From Klebsormidium nitens (taxonomy: Eukaryota > Streptophyta > Klebsormidiophyceae > Klebsormidiales > Klebsormidiaceae): a stretch of 64,000 nucleotides of DNA. How positions within the stretch are numbered: the stretch's first letter is position 1; the number at the start of each line of letters is the position of its first letter. The position numbers and the translations under genes were made by a program. The stretch covers positions 1-64,000 of the forward strand of contig DF236957.1 in the NCBI GenBank assembly GCA_000708835.1, written 5' to 3'. Positions 24,506-35,447 of this stretch are shown here, piece after piece. The notes beneath the pieces are model-generated. The model was given only the letters and a program-made list of their open reading frames with translations, searched no databases and was not told the DNA's origin.

Positions 24506-24525
24506 TCACTTGCTCAGCTTCAAGA
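24341..24525 (-). repeat. 120-bp duplication of the 3' end of GDSL gene 2
   Basis: TTCCACCCTCCAGCC (24341) recurs as TTCCGCCCTCCAGCC (24461). The C-terminal coding phrase CACTTGCTCAGCTTCAA (plus-strand view of the stop region) has a partner CACTTGCTGACCTTCAA about 120 bp away. The duplicated unit therefore spans the stop codon and 3' flank. Confidence 0.75.
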
Positions 24526-27500
24526 GTTGGGGCAGAATGAACGCTTGGATCATGTTTTGCGGGAAGACGTACGTGGACCCCCCGAAAATGTCGTTTGCCA
24601 GGAAGCGGTTCATGGCTTCCGTCATGTGGACCTGGTCCCACCAGAGGTACTCCGAAGGGTTCTGCGGAGTAAAAAACGGGTTAAGCACAAGGTTAAAGAT
24701 GGTGGTTCACGAAAACGGAGACGTTGGGATTGGAAAGCACTTCCGCATGAATAAAGGTTCTGCGAGCAGTTGCAAATGCATCATGTGAAAGAGGTAAAGC
24801 CAGCAATTGGCAACAGATATTCAAAAAGGGGTATGGGGTTAGCGAAGGCGATGAGAAAGCTTTCCTTGCGAATTCACTCACGCGATCGAGTGGATGTCAG
24901 TCAAGGTAGTCGCCAGCACGCAGAAACGATCAATAAACTTCGGGTCTGAAGGTAGTGAAAGGTCATCAAAACTTCGGCCAGATCTGACGATGCCTGATAT
25001 ATTAGATTGCTTGTTTACTGCTAAGCTGAGTCCTGGGAGAAAGCAACTGCGAAGGAAAGAAGAGAGATCCGAATTTGAAAGGCAGGTCTTACCGGACAGA
25101 TGGTCACCGGGAACGTCGCGTTCGTCACCCTCCCAGTTGCGTTACTAGCGATCTGTGACGTCAGCTGATTGCACTGCAGAGGACGCGACGTGACACAAGT
25201 GAGGTCAATGCAAACTTGAAGGATACATCCGCCAGATTTCGCCGCAGTTTCCAAGGGTACCAGGATTGGGCAGTTACTAAGTTGGCCAGAACGACGCACC
25301 ATGAAACACTGTCATGCTTCATGGGCCAACTTTTCATTGTTTTCAACCGGTCACAAAAGTGGAAAACGGAATCGCACAGGCATTATGCCTCCGAAAAACG
25401 TCGTCAACCGCGGCGCTCCACAAGTGACTTAGAAGAACGGAGCACAGTTCCTCTTCCTTAACGTTTTAGGTTCTTTCAGGAAGGTGCTCTGAACAACGAT
25501 GTCCGGTGACTGGTCTGTGACAACGAATCAATTATCGACGAGACCGGAGAGTTCGTTTGAGATAAGAAGCAAGAATCCAGAAACGAAAGAGACGAGAAAA
25601 GAACGGGGAGACGAGCCCTTACTTGAACCTGTGTATTGCCAAGCTCCGGCGTGCCCCCCCCACAACAGGATTGGTTCCAACGAGTGACGCCTGGAAAATA
25701 ATTCGGCGAGAAATGACTTCAGCAGCAAGCAGAAGGCAAAGTAGCGATAAGGTGCGCTAGGCGAACGCTATATTAGGACGGCTGACGATCTGGTAGCGGA
25801 AGGCGAGCGAAACAAAAGCGGAACGAGAACGGGTGGCGCGGCCGCTGGTGACGCGCTCAAAGCGTGGCGATCTCCATAAAGCACGGTCCCTTGGGAATAG
25901 GGCCTCCGTTTGATCAAAGTTCACGAGCCGCTTTGGTAGAGCCAACAGAAGGGGCACACTTTTGTTCCCACTGATTTATCCCCAATTGCGTCTGCACCCC
26001 CAACCAGAATGTGCGCGCAGAGAAGTAGAATTTCCGGTCGTCTCTACTCCTGTTAATGTTTGCAGACTTTTCTGTCCTTTTCGCTCGAGTCCGGCACTGC
26101 CTCTCTTCGTCTACACTCGCTCATGACCCACAGCCATCGAGGACACGTTCTCGATACGTTTAGGGGGGCGGGGATTCAAAAGGGGCTCAGAAAATTGTGC
26201 TAGTGACCAAAGAGGATGCGTTCAGAATAACGTACCAGCGGTTCAATTCGTCAGGTTCGACGCCACATAATGGAGTATGAAACGATGAAGAAGTTCGGCA
26301 GACCCAACGTTACCTGCTGAAACATCCCGCTCTCTATTTGATGCCTGAACTATATTTCTGAAATTTTCGGCAGGACAAATAATGGTTTATTTGTTGACGA
26401 AAGCAAACGCTGATACGATGGTGGATGGGCTCACCGAATTGCGCCGGGTTTTTGGCGATGTCGATGTTGAAGGTGAAGGCGTCTCCCACGATGAACGTCG
26501 CGTCGGGGAACTGCGACTGCAGCTTCTGCGCCAAGTAGTTCGTCTGGTTCGCCAGGATCCGGCAGTCATTCGAGATGTTGATGCTGCGAGAGGGAAAAGA
26601 TGACGTCAGCACGGCACAACAAGTTCGCCAGTAGTGTTCAGGGTCAAGTGGCGTGCCGGGATCTGGCTTTGACGGTGGTTTGGCTCGCCAGGATCCGGCG
26701 GTCGGACGAAATGTTGATACTGCGAGAGGGAAAAGATGACGTCAGCACGAGGCACAAGAGATCCGCCAGTAGTGTTTAGGGTCAAGTCGCGTGCCGGGAT
26801 CTGGTTGTGACGGTTGGTTTGGTTCGCCAGGATCCAGCAGTCGGACGAGATGTTGATGCTGCGAGAGAGAGAAGATGACGTCAGCACGAGGCACAACAAG
26901 TTCGCCAGTAGTGTTTAGGGTCGAGTGGCGTGCCCGGATCTGGTTTTGACGGTTGCTTTGGTACGCCAGGAGTCTGCAGTCGGACGAGATGTTGACACTG
27001 CGAGAGAGAGAAGATGACGTCAGCACGAGGCACAACGATATCGCCGAAATTTTCTCGTGTGGAGTGGCGTGCCCGGACCTGGGTTTGACGGTTGGTTAAG
27101 TATACCAGGAGTCTGCAGTCTGACAAGATGATAGCGCTGTTGGAGAACCGCGGATAAAACGTCAGCACGAGGCAAAATAAGGTCAATTCTTATGCATCTC
27201 ATCCTTGAACTACGATTTGATGCTTGGTCGGACTCGCCAAATCCTCACGAAACGTTGGTGCTGCAACGAAGGATGACGTCATCATAAGGTACGATGACGT
27301 CAGGCTTTGCTAAGTTCCACGAGTTGATGGTTTTACGCTTCGCTGGGTGATAGCCGTCCGTTCCGGGAGTAAGTAAACTCTTCTCGCCAGCCACGACTGA
27401 TCCAGAAATCTGCTTCTGACGTGGGGAAAGCTGTTTAGGATCACCGAAGCGTTTGACAAAAGCTCCAATTGTATAACACTGAGCCGTTTAGCATCGTCCA

Positions 27501-30500
27501 ACGTTCGAGAACACTCTAGATGTAAGAGAAAGGAGCCTCACCTGCAGACGCCCCTGTTTCGCAGGATGGCCGCGGGGGTGCACCCAAACTGCCCAAAGTT
27601 CGTCAGGACGAACTTGCGGCCGCCCGCTTGGTAGATGGACTGCAGCGAAGATCAAGTTCATGTGAGTCAGGGTGCGCGTCGACCGAAAAGCTGCAAAAAG
27701 GTTCCCAGATCTCTCAGCCAATCGGGTGGCTTTTTAGAACCACGTGGTATACCAAGGTACATACCAGAGATGTGATATGGCTGGAAGAGTACCGTACCTC
27801 CTACCNNNNNNNNNNNNNNNNNNNNNNNNNNNNNNNNNNNNNNNNNNNNNNNNNNNNNNNNNNNNNNNNNNNNNNNNNNNNNNNNNNNNNNNNNNNNNNN
27901 NNNNNNNNNNNNNNNNNNNNNNNNNNNNNNNNNNNNNNNNNNNNNNNNNNNNNNNNNNNNNNNNNNNNNNNNNNNNNNNNNNNNNNNNNNNNNNNNNNNN
28001 NNNNNNNNNNNNNNNNNNNNNNNNNNNNNNNNNNNNNNNNNNNNNNNNNNNNNNNNNNNNNNNNNNNNNNNNNNNNNNNNNNNNNNNNNNNNNNNNNNNN
28101 NNNNNNNNNNNNNNNNNNNNNNNNNNNNNNNNNNNNNNNNNNNNNNNNNNNNNNNNNNNNNNNNNNNNNNNNNNNNNNNNNNNNNNNNNNNNNNNNNNNN
28201 NNNNNNNNNNNNNNNNNNNNNNNNNNNNNNNNNNNNNNNNNNNNNNNNNNNNNNNNNNNNNNNNNNNNNNNNNNNNNNNNNNNNNNNNNNNNNNNNNNNN
28301 NNNNNNNNNNNNNNNNNNNNNNNNNNNNNNNNNNNNNNNNNNNNNNNNNNNNNNNNNNNNNNNNNNNNNNNNNNNNNNNNNNNNNNNNNNNNNNNNGACT
28401 ATGTTGAGATAGGTCATGCCAGGGTGTCGGGTGCGGTTGATTTGGGGGTCCAAGGGTGGATACGGGGTGCGGGGCGAAATGACTCTGGGTTCGTCTGCCT
28501 AAATCAAAGTAAGGCCGAATCCTATCCGCAGCGAGTGTAACATCTGTTTTTGAGGCTTCAAATACGTTTAAGCCTACGGAGTCCACCGTGCGGGGAGTCA
28601 TGACTCTGGGTTCGTCTGCCTAAATCAAAGTAAGGCCGAAACCTATCCGCAGCGAACGTAACATCTGTTTTTGAGGCTTCGACTTCGTTCAAGCTTACGG
28701 AGTCCACCTCCCTTCAGCGAAATGCATGTGAATCGGAGGGATAGGGAAGTGCAAACAGCCGAAGAAACGACAGAACTTCGGGACTGCTTCGTTCAAAAGG
28801 TCGGAAAGAGTTTCGAAGATGTTCGAAGACAAAGTGCGGCTCTTTGATTTGCCTGCTAGAGGCAAAGCTGTTCCCGAAACATCAGAAGATCCTGCAGATT
28901 AGTCGTAGGAACTTCGTCAACCTGTTGCGACACATTTCGGCCTTCTTCACTTGCGTATCGAGGATTCCAATCAGTGGAACGGACGGCTTATCAACTCTGA
29001 CCCCGAAATCGCCCACCTGCTTGCGTTGAGACCCCAAAACATTGTTAGCGATTTCTGAAACAGAAAGAAGAGAGTACAAGTGACGGATCTATACTGATGT
29101 CTCGAAACAGTGCTAAGCCGACCCTAAACAAGCTTACGAGCCGAAACCCTTACACTGGCCCAAGTCTCGTAGATATTGGTCATATTCTGCAAATACTCGG
29201 GTCGCAGCGCCTGGGAATAGTTGTTGACACTGAAGAACAGCAGGTCGTTGCCGCCCGAGTGCGCCGTGTAAACCGCGTCGGCGAAGAACTCGGGGCGCGG
29301 GTAGCGGGGCTTGCTCGGCGCGGCGCCGGTGCCGATGCCAGCCCAGTAAGCGGAGGCGTTCTGCTTGAACGCAACAAACTGGTCCACCTGGAGAGGGGAG
29401 TTTGAGGACTTCAGTACCGACTCAAAGAACATTTTTGAACGAAGATAGAGTGGCCTTTGAGGGGATTACGGTAGGGTTGAAGAGAGGAGAAAGTGAAGAA
29501 AGCGCTGCGCAGCAAGCGATTGCTGATGCGAGCCCAGTATGCGGAGGCGTTCTGCTTGAAAGCGACGAATTGGTCCACCTGAGAAGGGGTTTCAAAGGTG
29601 ATGAGCTGAGTCGATCGAGAGTCTTGGTAAGCTTGACTCGGGCTTTCAAGTAGCTTTCACCGAGATTGTAGTAACGTTCATTGGAGGAGGGGAAGAAACA
29701 AAGCTCTGCCAATGCGGATGCCGGCCGAGTAAGCGGATGCGTTCTGCTTAAACACAACGAACTGGTCCACCTGAAGAAGGGGGGATTTAGACCCGGGTTA
29801 ACAGACCGGTTCTGTGGGCCTGGAGTGAGGCAAGTTGAAGGGCTCGTGACGAAGCTCATGTAGGGCGTTTCTGTCACCAAAGCTAGCCCAGTAAGCGGAG
29901 GCACTTCTTGAAAAGCGACGAGCTGGTCCACCTGAGAAGAGTTTTGAAACGCTTTAGCTAAACTCCAGCTATTAATTTGACGTCATTCAACATCTTTCCG
30001 CGGTTGAGCCGGCGAGGTAGAACAGGGGTAATCATCGATTGGACGGGTTGATTGAGAGTCCTGGTAGACCTGAAGCGAGCATTCAAGTACTTTCACCGTG
30101 ATTGAAGTGACGTGATTCGAGGAGGGGAAAGAAAAAGGCTCTGCCAATGCGGATGCCGGCCCAGTAAGCGGAGGCTTTCTGCTTGAATGCGACAAACTGG
30201 TCCACCTGAAGAAGGGGGGGTTTAGATTCGGGTTAACAGAGCGGTTCTGTGGGCTTGGAGTCAGGAAAGTTCGAGGGATCGTGACGAAGCTCATGTAGGG
30301 CGTTTCTGTCACCAAAGCTGGCCCAGTAAGCGGAGGCACTTTCTTGAAACGCGACGAATTTGGTCCACCTGAGAAGAGTTTTGAAACGTTTTGGACGGGT
30401 TGAGAGTCCTGGTAGACCTGAAGCGAGCTTTCAAGTACTTCCACCGTGATTGAAGTGACGTAATTCGAGGAGGGGCAAGAAGATGGCTCTGCCAAATGCC

Positions 30501-33500
30501 GATGCCGGCCCAGAAAGCGGAGGCGTTCTGTTGGAACGCAACAAACCAGTCCACCTGGGAAGGAGAGTTTAGAGCCGGGTTAGGTCCTGAACTTTTAGGT
30601 TAGGGCCTAAGCTCTCGGGTTACCTAGGACCTAAACTCTTGGGTTGGAACCTAGACTCTGTGGGGCTTAACCGAGGGCATTTGGCACCTGTTGCAGGAGG
30701 GGGGTCACCTGATATCGATTCGAACTCTTTGTTTTTTAAGGCGTCGCCATCGTCAAGTTCAATCATGACGTCATTTTTGATTCTTGCCAGACCCAGACAT
30801 TGTTCCCAACTGCATGATCTCGACAAGCTCGACGCACCTTGCTCAGGAGGAAGGGCCCCTTGATACTTGTCTGAACCAGTTAAGCAATCAGAAGGGTCAC
30901 CGTCATCAACAACAACCACAATTTAAATCGTACCCCGACCAGCCCCAAAAAGTTTAACCTTCCAAAGCGCATTTTATCAGGAGGGGGGTGCCCAGTCCGC
31001 ATCATCATTCCTGTCCGAAGAATCACGTTCAACATCATCGGACTGATTTCAACCCTTTCATTACCCTTGCCAAACCGAGACAGGACCTTCCGAAGCGCAC
31101 CTGTTTCGTGAGGGGAGTGCCCTGACACCTGTCCGCATCATCTCTCCAGTCAGAAGTATCACCTTGAATATTGAACCGATTTTCAAGCCCTTTCATAACC
31201 CTTGCCAAACCGAGACACGACCTTCCTTAGCGCACCTGTTTTACGATAGGATTTTCCACTGGTACCCATCCGTGTCACTTCTTCAATTAGATTACTAATC
31301 TACACATCATCGAATTAATCAATTAACAGTTGCCAAACACAGATTCAACCTTCCGAAGCGCACCTGTTTCAGGAGGGGGGTGCCCTGATACCCGTCCGCA
31401 TCGGTCGTGAAATTGAACCGGCCGCTGGACGGAGTTGCAAACGAGGTTCCCTGGTAGAAGCTTGCCGTGGGGTGCAGGCTGGGGTTAAGCAACGGCAGGC
31501 CAAGAGCCTCAGCTGCAGGAGGGGTTAAGAATGAGGTTAGGAAAGCGGGTTAGGAGGTCTCTCTGTGATGGTCTGCGGCGGAGATTCGAATGCCAAGGAG
31601 CCTTCACTGCGGCACAGACTAATTACTGGGTTAAGAGCTGGGTCAAGAATTTGGAAAAGAGGTGTACTGTTTCTGAGGTGTAGGGTGGGGCAGCGAGGTC
31701 TCAATAAACTCAGACGTCGCTTCCGCTCCTGGACAGGTTAAGAACTCGGTTAAGAACCAGGTTCCAAGAACTTGTCCCCTGATTCAACCCTGCCGTGGGA
31801 GGCAGGCTAGCCTTTGCAGTTGGACAAGTCAAGCACTGGGTTAAGAACCAAATTCGAAGATTGCAAAACCAGATTTAAGGATTGCAATACGAGATTGCTT
31901 GGTTGGATTCGATGTGGGCAAGACTTTGCTGTGGATCAGGTCTTGACTGAGTCCTACTTTAGATAAGATCAGCATGATCATACAGTCGCTGCTTACAAGG
32001 AACAGTCATTATGCTGGACGTCAGATCCAGTTGTCTGAAGTTGGAGTAAGCGGCTTCCCCAATAGATCCACTTGCGGAATCTGTTGGAATCTATTGAATC
32101 TATTGGAGTGCAAACCAGAAGCGCAAGGGCATGAGAACATAGTGGCCCAGGAATCACAAGCAGGAACAGAGCACAGGCGCGACTTGAGAAGTCAGAGTGT
32201 TCGCTACATCTTTATGCGAGCTATCTAGATTGACGAAATGCATGGGACTGAGACGTGGGCGAACAATAACTTAAGCCTCAAAAGTATCAGATCTCTCAAC
32301 GCAAGCGCATTATGTCCGAGGTTTGGAGGTGCCTTCAGTAAGCAGTAGTCCATGGGGTAGGGCAGGGGAGTTTAAGACTGCTGTGAACTTTGAAAGAGAT
32401 GAAACGGCACAGGATCAGACAGAGCTGTCGGCTAGTGGTGGAAGGACTGTTCACCTTGGGAGACAAACGAGTTGAACAAGGGCATCATAAGAAGGAGACT
32501 TATGATGCTACTTGAAATCCTTTTTACAAGGCTTGGTTAATAGCCCTCTAACCAGAGGTCAGGGTGCGTCCTCCAAAAAGAGAGCCGGACAGTATGTCAA
32601 CAACAGTTTCAGTCTGTTCAGGACAAAAGTGATGCAGTGAACTCAGACCCAGCTGAAAAGGAGCAACTGTACGGGTGTGTGCTGCATTATGAGACCGACG
32701 TTCATATACAGGTACTCAAGCGTTTGTGTAAGAGAAGGACCTTGCTCACAGAATCTGAAACATGAGAGATCTGAACCACCTTCGTAACCCAGCTGACATC
32801 TTCAGATCTGCCACTGATCCCCAAACCAGACAGATGTTCAAGGAAGTTTCTAGATACCTGCCCAGTGAATCGCAAGCGAAGACCAACTTTCAGCGTGTGA
32901 TTCCCGAGGCTAGAACACAACAAAAGCTGCGCGAAATGGCAAACAAGCACCGGGTGAATCTACAACCGCTTCCTGACGTCGTCATTTTTGACCATGAGAC
33001 ACTGCCCAAAGACCCAAACGGCAAAACGGCAAAACGGCGAAATGCATCGGCATCCGGGCATCTATCTTTGATACTGTAACTCTGAGAAAGTACTTCATAC
33101 AAGCCTTCTCCAAACATGCGATGACGACAGAAAAGTCCAATGCAGATGCATCGGAATTTCTGCGGATGGTTTCCAAGGAGGGTACGGGGGAAACGTGCAA
33201 TAGGACCCAAGAGAAATATAGCTCTGAAAAGTTGACGTGAGAGATCCATAGCAAACACGGAAGTGAAATACTCACCAAAAAAGTCGGGGATGATCCGTCC
33301 ATCCGACTCGCGCCCCGTAATGTTGTAGAACGACAGCCCGTACGGGTACGCCCCCGTCGAGTCGTCGCGGCCCAGAAGCAACACATTCCCGACGTCAAAA
33401 TCACCATCTCCAAATGCAAACAGCGCCGGCAGTTTGGGGTAGAGGGAAGTTGCCGGGACTGACGCGGTGTTCACCGCAACCGATGGCGACGTGACTAAGA

Positions 33501-33612
33501 GGCGGCGCAGCTGGGCGGATTCTGATGGGCAGCTCGCGTGGATGTTGGGGGCAACTAGGAGGAGGGAGAATGCGGGGAGGAGGGCGAGGAGGCACCTGGA
33601 CAACTTTTCCAT
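24506..33612 (-). CDS. GDSL esterase/lipase paralogue, gene 2, eight exons, nucleophile Ser replaced
   Basis: Exons 33612-33276, 31512-31364, 29387-29154, 27639-27542, 26583-26435, 25690-25623, 25173-25093 and 24661-24506 join in frame to 423 residues. Exons 4, 5 and 6 (98, 149 and 68 nt) match gene 1 exactly in length, and all intron phases agree, so the two are paralogues. The signal peptide is MEKLSRCLLALLPAFSLLL. Block I reads FAFGDGDFDVGN, so residue 70, where gene 1 has the catalytic Ser, is Gly (GGT). The rest of the machinery is present: GGND (Asn209), CCGGG and WWDQVH (His384). Classical serine hydrolysis is therefore unlikely; a binding or structural role, or early pseudogenisation, is possible. 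Three different exon boundaries lie in tandem arrays. One N gap falls in intron 3. Confidence 0.9.
26583..27280 (-). repeat. tandem array of the exon-5 5' end, GDSL gene 2
   Basis: The acceptor region and start of exon 5 (tctctcgcag then CATCAACATCTCG..., followed by CTGCCGGATCCTGGC) recur toward higher coordinates. The TGCGAG landmarks lie at 26584, 26721, 26860 and 26999, and eroded copies near 27137 and 27261. The spacing is 137-139 bp for the first four intervals. The units also carry TGACGTCA. Only the copy at 26583 continues into the full exon. Confidence 0.92.
27806..28396. other. assembly gap (591 N)
   Basis: Run of N inside intron 3 of GDSL gene 2, adjoining a tandem repeat that probably caused the assembly break. 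Confidence 1.
28481..28710. repeat. 121-bp tandem repeat, two copies
   Basis: GACTCTGGGTTCGTCTGCCT at 28481 recurs at 28602, and the two units are highly similar through TACGGAGTCCACC. It lies in intron 3 of GDSL gene 2, directly beside the N gap, so more copies may be missing. Confidence 0.93.
29154..30554 (-). repeat. tandem array of the exon-3 5' end and acceptor, GDSL gene 2
   Basis: Seven copies of cag|GTGGACCAG...TACTGGGC (VDQFVAFKQNASAYWAG) start at 30554, 30368, 30205, 29931, 29770, 29578 and 29387. Spacings are about 160-190 bp, once 274. Every copy keeps a CAG acceptor. The first six lose the exon after about 50-60 bp; the copy at 30368 also has a one-base insertion. Only the 29387 copy reaches GGND and the donor. 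Confidence 0.94.
30687..31512 (-). repeat. tandem array of the exon-2 3' end and donor, GDSL gene 2
   Basis: The end of exon 2 (GACGGGTATCAGGGCACCCC ... AAACAG|gtgcgc) is repeated downstream in transcription order. Donor-like positions are 31363 (used), 31235, 31100, about 30970 (GT lost), about 30837 and 30687, spaced 128-150 bp. Copies retain recognisable D-x-YQG-PP peptide echoes. Together with the exon-3 array they fill most of intron 2. Confidence 0.9.
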
Positions 33613-35447
33613 TCTCACCACCACTTTATCAACGTGGTTATGGACTTTGTGATGTTGCGTCGCGCAAGTGGTTCGAGAACTGAGAAGGGGTTTGGCGCGC
33701 AAAGGTTTCAATCGCTCGCTTTCGTCGTTGACACCGTTAGGAAAGGGCCCCAAGTATAGAAGGACTAACAAAGTGCGCCAGAACTCGCCACATGATGAAT
33801 AAATGTACACCAAGTTTCTACTGGAGGAGCGTATTCTTCCGCGTTTGTGTATGGGAGTTGCGTGAGATCCAACCTGCCCCAGGGCCGCTTCAAGCAATCA
33901 CGGTCGCAGCAGGCCAGAGCAACGGGCCGCAGCACTAACCTAACTGTGAAGCAGACAACACAAAAGCTCCGCATGCAAATGGCGAAAGAGTTGTGCCGCT
34001 CTCAGATGGTGAGGACACTGAGGAGAGTGTCCAGGATCCTGGAACTTGAAGGAAGGAGAAAGGCCAGCAATATTGAATTAATGAGAGGATGATGAAAAGC
34101 TCGGCGTCTAACGCCTCGACGATGAAAGGTGGTGGCGTGGCTGCATTCACAACTGGCCAAATGCTGGCACGGTACCCTAGCTAGCTGCCACACTACAGTC
34201 TTCAGACTCTTCTCCCTTGCCAGCCCTGGACCTTCTCCATTTCCAGTGGTGCGGCACTGGGCAGTTGGTGCACCAGTCCGTGACTGTACCGCAAAATGTG
34301 CCTCTGCAGACTGCACAGTGACGGTATCCATCATGCACGGATTCAGCCTTCCGTCTCAGTCACAGCAATGCCGTTCGAAGTTCGAACCCGGGTCTTGACA
34401 CACCAGAACTCTATAGGAGAATTGTGGGAGCCTGTTAACATAGTGAGTGCCAAGTTTTGGAGTTTCGTATCAGTGCAATTTCCGTGAATCACGGGAGCGT
34501 TTTGCTGCAGTAACTTTTCAGTTGAAACGTCGAGGTCATCCATCTTACCATCACGATTCACCAGTCCCACCTGTTAAGCACCTGAACCACTCGGGGCAGA
34601 CTACCGCCCTGAAGAATGCCCTTTGATGTGGGTCAGTACAAAGACAACCGGGCATAGCCTGCTTACGTGTCTAATGCCGGCGTCACATGCAGCGTCATGC
34701 TTCATCAGAGGCCAAATTGAATAGCAGTCCCGGGTCCGACGTTTCAAGTACGGAAGTCATGGTCACTTCGAAAGACCCTGATCGTCAACCGTCAGATGAC
34801 ATATACGTACAGTGGACGGCAATACATAAGCTAATTGTCTATTGACTACGACAATAGCCGTCAGATCGAGAGATATAAATCGGACGATGCTAGTGGGAAC
34901 ATATCGTATTGAAATTGCACGCGCGCGCCACCGCCCCGGATTCAAATTCAAAAACTTGAAGCTGTGCACGGCCCACTGCCCAGGCCCGCGTGACACTGAC
35001 ACTGACAGTAGGTACGTTGTTTCCAAATCAGAATTGCACGGAAGACTTCTGCTCCGGAGCCTGTCGCAGTGTCGGACTAGGATTTAGCATAATACCTACC
35101 TTAAATAAGAGACTTTCATATACCTACCTATGTCCACAGTCCGACTGTGCAACTGTGGCTGCTGCTGCCTGAGAAGTCTGCTCAGAGCTGTGCCTCCCCA
35201 GGGCTCCCCTACGGCCTTGCCTTTTGACATGATCAACTGGATCGAGGATCTCATGGTACTGGTGCCAGGAGCTTCCACCATTTTTGTCAGGGCGATGGCG
35301 CACTGCCTGCTAAACATGGAAAGAATTTGGGCAAGTAGGTAGAGATCCAAGCTTCTCAGGGTGCTGAACCTGGCGCTTCTGCAAGCCCCCTGTCAGGCTG
35401 AGACTCATTCAGATTCTGTAGGCGGGGCACGCTGAGGAGGTCCTAGA
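33613..35447. other. divergent intergenic region between GDSL gene 2 and TONSOKU
   Basis: Should contain both promoters. Open frames under 90 codons occur on both strands without family motifs. No repeat array or RNA gene recognised. Confidence 0.4.

Noticed and set aside
26583-27280. CRISPR-like or prokaryotic repeat array
   Set aside because: Units of 137-139 bp with no spacer/repeat alternation, located in a eukaryotic intron and similar to the adjoining exon.
29422-30554. Repeated GDSL-like peptides as separate GDSL genes or alternative exons
   Set aside because: Each copy keeps only about 50-60 bp of exon 3, then loses the catalytic region or frame. Only the 29387 copy is complete and phase-compatible.
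32762-33079. 105-codon + strand frame inside intron 1 of GDSL gene 2
   Set aside because: No family resemblance and antisense to an intron. A hydrophilic composition alone is weak evidence.
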